23,883 nt of DNA from a virus: the IMG/VR virus record IMGVR_UViG_3300042335_000391, positions 1 through 23,883 of that record; one strand, 5' to 3'. The stretch's first letter is position 1, and each line of letters opens with the position of its first letter. The notes below the pieces were generated by a model. It ran no database searches. It was not told the origin of the DNA and was given only the letters and a program-made list of their open reading frames with translations. Position numbers and translations under genes: made by a program. Below, in pieces: positions 15,109-22,975 of this stretch.

Positions 15109-15517
15109 AGTTCAAAATCAAAGCCTCTTTAAAGGAATCCTCAACTGTATCTTCTGTTTGTAACTCTTCAATTAATTCTGGAGTAACCCACATGGTTTTC
15201 TTTATGGTATTACCATATAGTTTACCAATAGTAATAGTTTGCTTACTATTTTCGCCCATTACTCCAATCAACGATCTAATAAGATAAACCCCATCACAAT
15301 CAGATAAATCAACTTCAATAGAGTGCGATCTATATTGTAGTCCTACTTTTAGCACTCTCAGTTTATTATTTTGACAAAATTGTTTAAGATCAACCCACTT
15401 GGTGAACTCTGGTAGATAATACTCTTGATGATTGGACAAAGTGGCTCTAATCCACACCTTATATTTATCTTTGCGATATTCATTTAGCCAATCATTATAT
15501 GATGTTATGAAGCTCAT
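15077..15517 (-). CDS. Hypothetical protein
   Basis: 146 residues, not recognised. The sequence alternates short beta-type segments (KVWIRATLSNHQEYYL, LRVLKVGLQYRSHSIEVDL, DGVYLIRSLIG) and ends with a charged tail. It looks like a small globular alpha/beta protein without signal peptide, transmembrane helix or zinc ligands. The ATG overlaps the stop codon of the methyltransferase gene by 4 nt, and the end overlaps the next ORF by 32 nt, so it belongs to the same transcript. The overlap with the next gene is in a different frame, with a well-placed ATG for that gene, so both are kept. Confidence 0.7.
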   Translation of the reverse strand: MSFITSYNDWLNEYRKDKYKVWIRATLSNHQEYYLPEFTKWVDLKQFCQNNKLRVLKVGLQYRSHSIEVDLSDCDGVYLIRSLIGVMGENSKQTITIGKLYGNTIKKTMWVTPELIEELQTEDTVEDSFKEALILNYDTQAETRTI

Positions 15518-16029
15518 TGTTTAAATCCTATAAATAACATTCTTCCCTTTAAATCAATATCTATAAGGTGAGACTTAAATTTAGTTGACACAATATCTTG
15601 CTCCAATTTAGATAGTTGCTCAAAATCATGAATAGCTAATATGTTGCATATGTTAGAGCATTGTATATACTCATTCATTGCTTTAGATCCATGTACAGCA
15701 TCATGAAAAATAAAATCATAATAAGTATTAGTTTGGTTCAAAAATTGTTCTGCTGAACACGCGAATGGTGTTATATTCTTAATACCAAGACTGTTCCAAT
15801 AAGATACTCTAGCGTGTTGAGGTATGGTATCACAAAGATCAACAGAGTCAACAGTAGAATTTGGAGAGGCTAGAGCCAATGCTGCCGTACTTATTCCAGC
15901 GTGGCTACCAAGTTCTAATATCTTATATGAATATCCGTTAACTAAATCACATAGTTTATGTATATGCTTTTTATCAGTTGTCATTTGATGAGAATCGTCT
16001 ATATTCTTAACGTATTTATTCCAGTTCAT
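15514..16029 (-). CDS. Class I SAM-dependent methyltransferase
   Basis: 171 residues. SYKILELGSHAGISTAALA (about 34-52) is motif I, the SAM-binding E-x-G-x-x-x-G loop. VDSVDLCD is the acidic strand-2 motif, and YDFIFHDAVHGS (about 104-115) matches the 'fDlifiDg.H' of Methyltransf_24-type O-methyltransferases, with another IHD near the end of the core. The acceptor is unknown; in this family it is often a sugar or small phenolic group. The gene follows the glycosyltransferase with a 14-nt overlap, and its SD (AGGAG, 7 nt before the ATG) lies inside that gene, so the two are probably a functional pair that adds and methylates a glycan (inference). Confidence 0.8.
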   Translation of the reverse strand: MNWNKYVKNIDDSHQMTTDKKHIHKLCDLVNGYSYKILELGSHAGISTAALALASPNSTVDSVDLCDTIPQHARVSYWNSLGIKNITPFACSAEQFLNQTNTYYDFIFHDAVHGSKAMNEYIQCSNICNILAIHDFEQLSKLEQDIVSTKFKSHLIDIDLKGRMLFIGFKQ

Positions 16030-16678
16030 TGTTTGATCTCCTATCCCATTCCTTCATTTTTTCTATTCTATTATGCCATGTTGTTGCGTGTAACATAACG
16101 CCATCAACTTCCCAATCACGTTCATTAAAACGCATATCATTTTTATGAACATTAAATTCATATGGTAGAATATGACATAAACTCTTTAACTCTGGATAGG
16201 AATTCATTAAATGAATATTTGCCCCCTGTTCCCACCACTTATGATTTATATAGTCACTTTGATTCCATATATTATCTAATAAATCTATAGCTGACTTTTT
16301 CAATGACCAAATTCCACAATTGGGAACAACGCCCTCATATCTATCATAGTGAGTCACTAAAGACTGATTGCATGCGCTTGTTAAGAAATCCTCATTGATA
16401 TCTTTGTCAAATTTATTGATTATTACATCGCAATCTATCCATTGTACAACATCATATCCATTTGTCAAATAGTGCTTAATGATAGGAACTTTTAACCAAG
16501 AAATAGGTCTATTATAGTTCCATGAATAATTATAGCACCAGTGCCTCACAGTATTGTAGGTTGGTATGTGCAAATCATAACTATGTTTATGAGCATACTT
16601 ATAGAATCTAGGCAAAGCTATGCTTAGCATGTTAGCAAAGGTGCTACCATGAGCAAAGCTGACTATGGCTTTATTCAT
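16016..16678 (-). CDS. Glycosyltransferase (GT34/GMA12-like, GT-A fold)
   Basis: 220 residues from the ATG at 16678. IVSFAHGSTFANMLSIALPR and KYAHKHSYDLHIPT form the N-terminal donor domain. WLKVPIIKHYL and VVQWIDCDVIIN (D82-x-D84) carry the DxD metal motif for a nucleotide-sugar, and VPNCGIWSLKKSA matches the 'n.G.f.ik.s' segment of GT34/galactosyltransferase-like enzymes. A longer frame to 16753 exists, but it overlaps the HTH gene fully at its end. The ATG at 16678 overlaps that gene's stop by only 8 nt and starts exactly at the first beta strand. It probably makes a glycan bond that is then methylated by the next gene product. Confidence 0.78.
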   Translation of the reverse strand: MNKAIVSFAHGSTFANMLSIALPRFYKYAHKHSYDLHIPTYNTVRHWCYNYSWNYNRPISWLKVPIIKHYLTNGYDVVQWIDCDVIINKFDKDINEDFLTSACNQSLVTHYDRYEGVVPNCGIWSLKKSAIDLLDNIWNQSDYINHKWWEQGANIHLMNSYPELKSLCHILPYEFNVHKNDMRFNERDWEVDGVMLHATTWHNRIEKMKEWDRRSNNELE

Positions 16679-16970
16679 CTTTGATTTTGGTAATGCAACT
16701 AAGCGATGATGGAGATTTTCTTGATCGTGTAGCGTCACCCATTGTAGAAGCATTTTCTGTCATAACAGTAACACCTGGGCGACGAGCAAATTGGTCAGAA
16801 GTTAATGGTGACTTTTTGAGTTCTTTTTGAACTTTAGTTACGCACTTCTCTATAGATTTGACTGCACGATCTAAATCAGTTGCAATTTCATTAATATCCT
16901 TACCAGACTTAATATGTTCTTCTATATAAAAAACTTCCGCCTTACTTAGTGGTCCTCGTTTACTACCCAT
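16671..16970 (-). CDS. Small helix-turn-helix DNA-binding protein
   Basis: 99 residues. The N-terminal part (LSKAEVFYIEEHIKSGKDINEIATDLDRAVKSIEKCV) reads as a homeodomain/resolvase-type helix-turn-helix: helix, I-x-E-I-A turn, then recognition helix. The second half is basic and carries ARRPGVTVMTENAS, a segment I associate with small phage proteins that share this N-terminal HTH. It may bind DNA or an RNA polymerase subunit and act as a transcription regulator; neither is shown here. It overlaps the neighbours by 8 nt on each side. Confidence 0.7.
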   Translation of the reverse strand: MGSKRGPLSKAEVFYIEEHIKSGKDINEIATDLDRAVKSIEKCVTKVQKELKKSPLTSDQFARRPGVTVMTENASTMGDATRSRKSPSSLSCITKIKDE

Positions 16971-17307
16971 TGATATAACTCCTTTGAGCCTTCGTCATGT
17001 GCAATCTATTTCGTGTTTGTAGATAAGATAAATAAGCATCAAATGTAGACTGATTTACTTTCTTAAGCTCTGTTCTTCTCCATATATCACGCCTTGAGTC
17101 TGGACCAATAGGGTCTAGTGGAGTATTATTATATGTTCTAACAAAGAATTGTTTTTGCGTCTCGTTGTCTCCTAGGTCGATAATAAGCATTTTAGCAAAT
17201 ATCTTAGACTCTGAAGTATCAAGCAAATTTCCACGCTCGTCATATAATGATTCTAAACTGTGTTTAGACTTTAAGTTTTCATTTGAGAATGCGTCAATAA
17301 ATTTCAT
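16963..17307 (-). CDS. Hypothetical protein
   Basis: 114 residues, no known domain recognised. After a short N-terminus the sequence has two beta-type segments (KMLIIDLGD, QKQFFVRTYN), then TPLDPIGPDSRRDIWRRTEL and KVNQSTFDAYLSYLQTRNRL, MTKAQRSYING. This C-terminal pattern (F-D-x-Y-x-x-Y-L-x-T-x-N-x-x) looks like one conserved in large phages, but I cannot name it. It overlaps the FmdB-type gene by 4 nt and the HTH gene by 8 nt, so it is expressed with them. Confidence 0.7.
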   Translation of the reverse strand: MKFIDAFSNENLKSKHSLESLYDERGNLLDTSESKIFAKMLIIDLGDNETQKQFFVRTYNNTPLDPIGPDSRRDIWRRTELKKVNQSTFDAYLSYLQTRNRLHMTKAQRSYING

Positions 17308-17657
17308 TTGTCACCTGTCATAATATATTTTTTTTGTTGTTCAGCGGACATTTTATTAATTTCCTTTTTGGTGGCGTTTCCAGCAAAACTAAAAGCAGAC
17401 TCTTCTTTGGTTTGATTTTGCTTTCGCTTAGCTTCTAATTCTGATTTCTGATAATGTCCCATCTTGCCCCAGTTGCTATCGGCTAACTGTCCGATAGTTT
17501 TTACATCTTTCATAAATGATCCTACACCACCATATATTACTCTGATCAAGCTGTCTTTTCCACAGTTAGGACATTTGACTAAAGCTTCATCATGAATAGA
17601 TTGATAAACGTCTATCAATTCATGAGAACAGTTATCGCACTTATAATCGTATAACAT
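17304..17657 (-). CDS. FmdB-type zinc-ribbon protein
   Basis: 117 residues. The N-terminal zinc ribbon MLYDYKCDNCSHEL...KCPNCGKDSLIRVIYGG has two CxxC pairs (C7, C10 and C29, C32) and the terminal 'RvI.GG' seen in FmdB-family putative regulatory proteins, which start M-P-x-Y-x-Y-x-C-x-x-C. The remaining part is Lys/Glu-rich and probably helical, ending in MSAEQQKKYIMTGDK. FmdB-type ribbons are frequent in large phages, with no settled function. It is 6 nt downstream of phoH and overlaps the next gene by 4 nt. Confidence 0.8.
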   Translation of the reverse strand: MLYDYKCDNCSHELIDVYQSIHDEALVKCPNCGKDSLIRVIYGGVGSFMKDVKTIGQLADSNWGKMGHYQKSELEAKRKQNQTKEESAFSFAGNATKKEINKMSAEQQKKYIMTGDK

Positions 17658-17663
17658 ATTTCC

Positions 17664-18344
17664 TCAAGATTCTAATGCGTGTAATATCGCTCCTAAAATT
17701 CCATTTCGTTGAATATCATTATAATCTAACTTGCAAATACCAACACCATTTAAATTACATAGTTTATTTAAACAGTATGTTAATCCATTAGCATCATATA
17801 AGTCTGTTTGTTTTATATCTCCATTTATAATAACCTTAGAGTTTTCGCCCATTCTTGTAATGAACATTTTGATTTGTTCTAATGTGCAATTTTGAGCTTC
17901 GTCTAAAATCATATAGGAATTGTGATATGTAGCTCCACGCATAGTTTCCAGCGGTTCAAACTTGATGCGTCTAGTATTATAATAGAGTCCAAACTTATCT
18001 CTTCCAAGAAAATATTTTAAATTTTCCTCCATTGGTTGCAAATAAGGCTTAATTTTATCCGATAATTCTCCGGGTAAAGAACCTATATCTTTCCCCGTAC
18101 AAACAAGAGGTCTAGTCACAATAATAGTTTCTATTTTATCCTTTAGTAAGTGTTCTGCTGCTATACCAGCCGATATGAACGACTTACCGGTTCCAGAAGG
18201 GCCGGTGCAAAAAGTGATATCGTTTTCAATTATTGATCTAATATATTCTTTTTGATTATTAGTTTTAGCTATTAATACGTTTTCTTTTGGTTGATTTTTG
18301 TTTTTCTTGTTTTTCTTCGGATTGTTATTTGCCGCTGCTGCCAA
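17664..18344 (-). CDS. phoH: PhoH-like ATPase, TTG start
   Basis: 226 residues. After a Lys/Asn-rich, disordered N-terminus, NQKEYIRSIIENDITFCTGP leads into the Walker A motif GPSGTGKS (48-55). VTRPLVCTGKDIGSLPGEL and DKIKPYLQPMEENL are the PhoH signature, MILDEAQN (D148, E149) is Walker B, and VIINGDIKQTDL is the sensor region. PhoH ATPases are widespread in phages and probably act as RNA/DNA-linked helicase-like enzymes. The first codon is TTG; GGGGAG lies 9 nt upstream inside the end of dut, and no ATG precedes the P-loop. It overlaps dut by 20 nt. Confidence 0.9.
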   Translation of the reverse strand: MAAAANNNPKKNKKNKNQPKENVLIAKTNNQKEYIRSIIENDITFCTGPSGTGKSFISAGIAAEHLLKDKIETIIVTRPLVCTGKDIGSLPGELSDKIKPYLQPMEENLKYFLGRDKFGLYYNTRRIKFEPLETMRGATYHNSYMILDEAQNCTLEQIKMFITRMGENSKVIINGDIKQTDLYDANGLTYCLNKLCNLNGVGICKLDYNDIQRNGILGAILHALES

Positions 18345-18771
18345 AGCCGTTGTCTCCCCGTTGCGAGGAACCTAACGATTCATGGACCTCCATAATTACG
18401 CGAGGAACCTCTTGGAATATAATCTGAGCGATTCTATCCCCGATATGTATCACAACATCCTCGTCTGAGGTATTGTATAAACATACCATAATCTCTCCTC
18501 TATAGCCGCTATCCACTACTCCAGCTAAAACATCTATTCCTTGCTTAACTGATAGGCCCGATCTAGGCCAAATTAAGCCAGCAAAATGTTCTGGCATGTG
18601 TATTGCTATCCCAGTATTGACAGTTTTGCGTTGTTTTGGTGGTATGATGGTTTCAACAGTAGCATATAAATCCCAGCCAGCATCATTTTCGTTTGCTCTT
18701 GTTGGCAATTTACTATTAGGTGTTAATAATTTTGTTTTTATAGTAAAAAGCATATCAATGTCTGTTGTCAT
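18325..18771 (-). CDS. dut: dUTP diphosphatase (trimeric dUTPase)
   Basis: 148 residues with all five dUTPase motifs: DAGWDLYA (motif 1, about 30-37), PRSGLS (2, 69-74), GVVDSGYRGEI (3, 84-94, with the catalytic Asp and the Tyr that stacks on uracil), GDRIAQIIF (4, 111-119) and RGDNGFGSSGK (5, 138-148, the C-terminal arm that closes the active site). It hydrolyses dUTP to dUMP and PPi, keeping uracil out of phage DNA and supplying dUMP for dTMP synthesis. The ATG overlaps the nrdB stop (ATGA), so it is translationally coupled to nrdB. The full motif 5 shows it is complete. Confidence 0.95.
   Translation of the reverse strand: MTTDIDMLFTIKTKLLTPNSKLPTRANENDAGWDLYATVETIIPPKQRKTVNTGIAIHMPEHFAGLIWPRSGLSVKQGIDVLAGVVDSGYRGEIMVCLYNTSDEDVVIHIGDRIAQIIFQEVPRVIMEVHESLGSSQRGDNGFGSSGK
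18354..18359 (-). promoter_or_regulatory. Shine-Dalgarno for the phoH TTG start
   Basis: The message reads GGGGAG, then 9 nt, then TTG at 18344, all inside the last codons of dut. The frame downstream offers no ATG before the Walker A motif, so this SD supports initiation at TTG. Confidence 0.5.
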
Positions 18772-19847
18772 ATATCAAGTCCTCCTAAGTCAATTTCATC
18801 AAGATCGTTTTTACTAGCACCTATCTTATAAGATGTAATCTCATGCTCTTGCGGTGCTACTTGTACAGCTTCACTGTTCATCCAGGGGTCAGTCCATCCA
18901 GAAATGGGATTTTTGCACCCCTTATCATATGCAAGCCCGATAGTTTTTCGTCGGCTCATACATAGCCAATCTATATACTCTGCCATAACTTTTTGATTTA
19001 AACCAATAATGGAACCGTCTTTGAAAAGATATTCTGACCAAGCTTTTTCTTCTGACGCAGCCGATTCAAACATAGCGATGGCTTCTTCTTCGCACTCTTC
19101 TGCTACTTTGATAAATCCTTCGTCTGGATTATTACGAAGAATCTTGATAATTTCTTGAGTGTTATAAAGATGTAGAGCCTCGTCGCGTTTAATCAGCTTA
19201 ATAATATCGGCATTTCCTATCATCTTTTTGTTTTCTGCAAACGCAAAAGCGCAAATAAATGATACATAAAAACGTATTGCTTCTAGAATATTAACGCTGA
19301 TGAGAGTTAGGTAAATCTGCTTTTTAATGTCTTTAAGCTTGCCGGAATGTCCTATCTCCCTAAGAGCGTTATATTCCTTAATCGCTACGTTAGCTCTTTT
19401 TAAAATTTCTTTATCTGTTAAGCAACTATCAAGAACTTCACTGGGATTACTGTAAACATTCTTAATAATATAAGTATAGCTATAGCTGTGGATTTGCTCA
19501 AAGAACTGCCAAACATTCATGCAGGCTTCTAATTCTGGATTAGAAACATACTCTACAAGTGTTGGAACTCCACGACAAATCACGCTATCCATCATTGTTT
19601 GATATTTGAGATTTGATGTGAAGATAAAACGCTCATTGTCTGACATTATATCATCATTTTTGAAATCATTTCTATCTTTCTTAAGTTCTATTTCTTCTGG
19701 CCTCCAGAAAAATTCTAGCTGCTTTTTATATAGATCAAAAAAGACAGGATACTTAAACTTATCGTATCTTTGTAGAGATAAGTCTTCCCCCAAAAAGAGC
19801 GGCTGATTAAGATAATCTACGTTGTGCTTATTTAAGATTGTTTTCAT
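18768..19847 (-). CDS. nrdB: Ribonucleotide reductase class I, beta subunit
   Basis: 359 residues. The di-iron ligands fit the NrdB spacing: D87 (YQTMMDSV), E117 and H120 (FFEQIHSYSY), E189 (NILEAIRFYVSF), E223 and H226 (RDEALHL). The radical tyrosine is Y124, four residues after H120. The C-terminal tail is acidic and hydrophobic (NDLDEIDLGGLDI), as needed to dock on NrdA. It makes the tyrosyl radical used to reduce ribonucleotides to deoxyribonucleotides. Its ATG overlaps the TGA of a tiny upstream ORF, and its TGA overlaps the dut ATG, so expression is coupled on both sides. Confidence 0.96.
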   Translation of the reverse strand: MKTILNKHNVDYLNQPLFLGEDLSLQRYDKFKYPVFFDLYKKQLEFFWRPEEIELKKDRNDFKNDDIMSDNERFIFTSNLKYQTMMDSVICRGVPTLVEYVSNPELEACMNVWQFFEQIHSYSYTYIIKNVYSNPSEVLDSCLTDKEILKRANVAIKEYNALREIGHSGKLKDIKKQIYLTLISVNILEAIRFYVSFICAFAFAENKKMIGNADIIKLIKRDEALHLYNTQEIIKILRNNPDEGFIKVAEECEEEAIAMFESAASEEKAWSEYLFKDGSIIGLNQKVMAEYIDWLCMSRRKTIGLAYDKGCKNPISGWTDPWMNSEAVQVAPQEHEITSYKIGASKNDLDEIDLGGLDI

Positions 19848-19936
19848 GATTTTAGCCTTGCAAAGTAATCTTCTTTTGTGTTGGGAAACTTACTTAACAC
19901 CCACAGATCTTGCTCAAATTGAGAATACGATTTCAT
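19844..19936 (-). CDS. Tiny ORF between nrdA and nrdB; possible FkbM-methyltransferase N-terminal remnant
   Basis: A 30-residue frame from the ATG at 19936 to a TGA that overlaps the nrdB ATG (ATGA). It contains KSYSQFEQDLWVLSKF, then TKEDYFA. This resembles the N-terminal start of FkbM-family methyltransferases (SQF-x-QD-x-W-V-L ... G-Y-F-v-D-i-G), but the SAM-binding GxG that should follow is missing. The frame stays open upstream to a GTG at 19999 (51 residues: YKYVYQEKNLSNIW...). It may be a gene remnant, a leader peptide coupling nrdB, or chance. The amino-acid composition looks protein-like. No strong SD precedes either start. Confidence 0.4.
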   Translation of the reverse strand: MKSYSQFEQDLWVLSKFPNTKEDYFARLKS

Positions 19937-19980
19937 AAGCGTAAAATTTAGACTCCAAATATTGCTTAAATTCTTCTCTT

Positions 19981-19999
19981 GATACACATATTTATACAC
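19981..19999 (-). promoter_or_regulatory. Candidate promoter motif, copy 2 (upstream of nrdB)
   Basis: The minus strand reads GTGTATAAATATGTGTATC. It contains TATAAATA (19996-19989), the T4-type late promoter octamer, within a direct repeat of GTGTAT. The 19-mer matches the motif at 8966-8984 at 14 of 19 positions. It lies in the nrdA-nrdB gap, about 45 nt before the ATG of the tiny ORF. No late sigma factor gene is in the window, and an AT-rich octamer can occur by chance. Confidence 0.3.
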
Positions 20000-20049
20000 G
20001 CTCTAATATTGCGTATTACTTTTGTTGAACCGTCTTCTCGCCCCAAAGT

Positions 20050-22275
20050 TTATATCTCGCATGATCCACCAGCACAAGATTCTTTTTCTGTATGACCATC
20101 TCCGTCTGGAGTATTGCAATAATAAAAGTTTTTAATTCCATATTTAAAACCATAAATTTGATCTTTTATCAAAATACTCAAGGGTATATTGCCGTCTGGA
20201 TAATGGCTATAATTATAGTATAAATTGACGCTGATACTCATGTCCACGAATTTTTGTAAGATGGCACAAATATTTAGGATAGCCTTATTATCCTTCATGT
20301 CCCACGCCAAACTGTAATAATTTTTACGTGATGCGTAATTTGGCACTAGCTGTTTTAAAACGCCATTTTTAGCCTTTTTGTATGGTAGCAAACTTCTTAC
20401 TGGTTCTATGCCATTTGTGCTATTTTGAATCACGCTAGATGACTCGCATGGCATAATGGCTGTGAGCGTAGAATGTCTTAGTCCATACTGTTTTATTCTG
20501 GATCTTAGACCTTCCCAATCCATAGTATACTCTGGCTTCACTAGTTCGTCAACCGTTTTTTTGTACCAATCTATAGGTAATAACCCCTTAGAATATTTAG
20601 TCTCATTAAACTTGCTACAAGGCCCAAATTGTTCTGCTAATTTACAGGATTCATTTAGTAAATACCACTGAATTTTTTCCATTGTTTGGTGAACTAGTTT
20701 TAATGTTTCTGGATCATCATACTTTAACTTATGCTTCGCTAAAAATCCAGCAAGATTAGTTATACCAATTCCTAATGATCTACGATTTTTAGTAAAGTTT
20801 TCACCAGCAGCAACTGGATAATCTTGATAATCAATAACATTTTCTAATGTTCTAACGGCAATAGAACATGCTTCTTCAACATCATTATCATTTTCTAGTT
20901 CTAAAAGATTTAATGCTGATAAAATACAAATACCAATCTCGCCCTCTTTATCATCAATAGAACTAATTGGTTTGGTTGGATGGAGAATTTCTTGGCAAAG
21001 ATTACTCATATAAACTGGAGCATCCCATGATCCATGCTCATTAGCATTATCAATATTCATAACATAAATACGACCAGTTTCTAGTCTTTCTTTAGCAAAA
21101 ATTTCAGCTAGTTTTCTAGCATTGATTTTCTTCTTCATTTTTACATAGCGAGCATTCTCATACTTTTCATATAACTTCTTAAAGTCTTCATTATTATTCA
21201 TAGCAGAGTAAAGACCGCCCGTTTCACTGGGACTCATTAATGTAATGTCTTCATTCTTAATAAGACGTTCATAGAATAGTTTATTAAATTGAACAGAATA
21301 ATCTAATTTCCTTACTCTGTTATCATCTGTGCCAGCGTTATTTTTAAGAACAATAATATCCTCTATTTCATAATGCCAAAATGGAACGTGTACTGTTGCT
21401 GAACCTCCGCGAATACCATTTTGACTTGTGGCTTTTACGGTCGATTCAAATATCTTTAAGTATGGGATAAGACCGGTATGAATTACTTCCCCGCCACGAA
21501 TACTAGAATTGATTGGCCTAATACGACCAATATTCAAGCCTATGCCCGCTCGTCTGGCTGTATATTTTCCCACGGCATGTACGCTTGAAAAAATAGAGTT
21601 TAGATCATCTTCTACGTCAACCAACACGCAACTGGCAAATTGCTTTATCCTAGTTCTAACTCCAGCCATAATTGGGGTGGGAAGATTGATCTTAAAAGTA
21701 GAAAAGCACTCATAGGCTTCTTTTACATCTTTTACATTGTTAAATAGTGCTAGAGCTATGCACATATATGCAAATTGTGGAGTTTCATAAATTTCTCCAG
21801 TGGCACGATTTTTAACAAGATACTTGTCTATGAGTTGCTGCAAACCAGCGTAAGTAAATAGATAATCTCTATCATGATCTATAAACTCATTGAGTTCATC
21901 TAGTTGATCTTTGGTCCACTTTATTAATAGTGTCTCATCGTATATTTTTTCTTCAATGTTTTTTTGTAGATGCTTATGTAAAGATGGCGGATTGTCATAC
22001 CGATCCCAAAGATCTTTTCTAAGGGACATATTGAGTAGCCTAGAAGCCACGTATTGATAATTGGGCTTATTAGGGGATGTGAGATCATTAGCAGATTTAA
22101 TCAGCATCTGGTGAATTTCTTTAGTGGTCGCTCCTTCTCCCAACGAGAGCTTTGCGTTCATTTCTATATCTGACCAAGAAACATTATTAATATCCTTGAT
22201 CGCCCACTCTAATACCTTGTGTATTTTTTCCACATTGTATTGTTCAAATTTACCATTTCTTTTCTGAACCTGCAT
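20050..22275 (-). CDS. nrdA: Ribonucleotide reductase class I, alpha subunit
   Basis: 741 residues. The N-terminus (QVQKRNGKFEQYNVEKIHKV, about 1-95) is an ATP-cone, the allosteric activity site. Catalytic residues fit class Ia: C216 (QFASCVLVD) and C450 (IGICILSALN) as the redox pair, N425-x-C427-x-E429 (MSNLCQEI) as the radical site, and Y718-Y719 (FYYCNT) in the electron-transfer path. The C-terminal CAGGSC (C734, C739) is the shuttle pair that takes electrons from thioredoxin or glutaredoxin. It reduces NDPs to dNDPs with NrdB. The ATG has AGGGG about 11 nt upstream, within a 42-nt gap that shows no other feature. The gene is complete at normal length. Confidence 0.97.
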   Translation of the reverse strand: MQVQKRNGKFEQYNVEKIHKVLEWAIKDINNVSWSDIEMNAKLSLGEGATTKEIHQMLIKSANDLTSPNKPNYQYVASRLLNMSLRKDLWDRYDNPPSLHKHLQKNIEEKIYDETLLIKWTKDQLDELNEFIDHDRDYLFTYAGLQQLIDKYLVKNRATGEIYETPQFAYMCIALALFNNVKDVKEAYECFSTFKINLPTPIMAGVRTRIKQFASCVLVDVEDDLNSIFSSVHAVGKYTARRAGIGLNIGRIRPINSSIRGGEVIHTGLIPYLKIFESTVKATSQNGIRGGSATVHVPFWHYEIEDIIVLKNNAGTDDNRVRKLDYSVQFNKLFYERLIKNEDITLMSPSETGGLYSAMNNNEDFKKLYEKYENARYVKMKKKINARKLAEIFAKERLETGRIYVMNIDNANEHGSWDAPVYMSNLCQEILHPTKPISSIDDKEGEIGICILSALNLLELENDNDVEEACSIAVRTLENVIDYQDYPVAAGENFTKNRRSLGIGITNLAGFLAKHKLKYDDPETLKLVHQTMEKIQWYLLNESCKLAEQFGPCSKFNETKYSKGLLPIDWYKKTVDELVKPEYTMDWEGLRSRIKQYGLRHSTLTAIMPCESSSVIQNSTNGIEPVRSLLPYKKAKNGVLKQLVPNYASRKNYYSLAWDMKDNKAILNICAILQKFVDMSISVNLYYNYSHYPDGNIPLSILIKDQIYGFKYGIKNFYYCNTPDGDGHTEKESCAGGSCEI

Positions 22276-22317
22276 ATATATATTATCCCCTATGAATTTA
22301 CAAAGTTTAATGTAAAA

Positions 22318-22974
22318 TTAATTAAAGAGCTTTTTAAACCAGCGCTCAAGTACAAATTTCAATACTACTGGCAATACTACATATAATAATAAAAATGTTA
22401 CGATAACTGAGCCAGCAACAACTTCTTCATCGTTTTTAATGTTGTCCATTACAAAGTTTTTGCACTTTCTTTTCAATTGTTTTTTAGATATTTCTGTGCA
22501 ATCATTAAAATTGACCCCGCCGTTGCTAGTTATTGTAGTCCACTCATTGGCATAATGCAAACACTTCTTAGCTATTTTTTTTCTTTCGTTGTCACCATAT
22601 TCTTGTTCTATATCTTTTTCTATGTCACTATAATCATAATTTACCATCTTCGTCAATATAAAAATCTTTGATCCAAATAATTTGGGAGACGGATCATCAT
22701 AAGCAAATTTAATATCAGGAAAATATTTTAACTTTAAAACACCCTGAGTTGGCCCCAGGCTAATACCCTGTACCCATGCTGTAAAATTGATAATTTTTTT
22801 CCAACCCACTTTGGGTAGTGCCTTTGTAAAATCTAAAGAAATATTATCATTAGAATTTTTAGTAATTTTGATATCTAGCGGATGCGGAAATTGCACATTA
22901 AAATTATTTATAATATATCCGCTATCAGAAAAAATAGAATAAATAATATTTTTAATTTCTTGAATTGGTAACAT
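22318..22974 (-). CDS. Hypothetical protein with C-terminal membrane anchor
   Basis: 218 residues, not recognised. The N-terminal part is a soluble beta-rich domain (VQFPHPLDIKIT, ISLDFTKALPKVGW, FTAWVQGISLG, TQGVLKLKYFPDIKF) with several charged loops. A lysine-rich region (KKQLKRKCKNF) follows, then a single hydrophobic helix near the C-terminus (about 187-210, VAGSVIVTFLLLYVVLPVVL) and a short basic tail (RWFKKLFN). The layout suggests a tail-anchored membrane protein with the main domain in the cytoplasm. The stop of the previous gene lies 1 nt upstream (TAAGATG). The function is unknown. Confidence 0.7.
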   Translation of the reverse strand: MLPIQEIKNIIYSIFSDSGYIINNFNVQFPHPLDIKITKNSNDNISLDFTKALPKVGWKKIINFTAWVQGISLGPTQGVLKLKYFPDIKFAYDDPSPKLFGSKIFILTKMVNYDYSDIEKDIEQEYGDNERKKIAKKCLHYANEWTTITSNGGVNFNDCTEISKKQLKRKCKNFVMDNIKNDEEVVAGSVIVTFLLLYVVLPVVLKFVLERWFKKLFN

Positions 22975-22975
22975 C

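Noticed and set aside
16679-16753. 25-residue N-terminal extension of the GT34-like glycosyltransferase
   Set aside because: It overlaps the HTH gene; the internal ATG at 16678 begins exactly at the first core beta strand.
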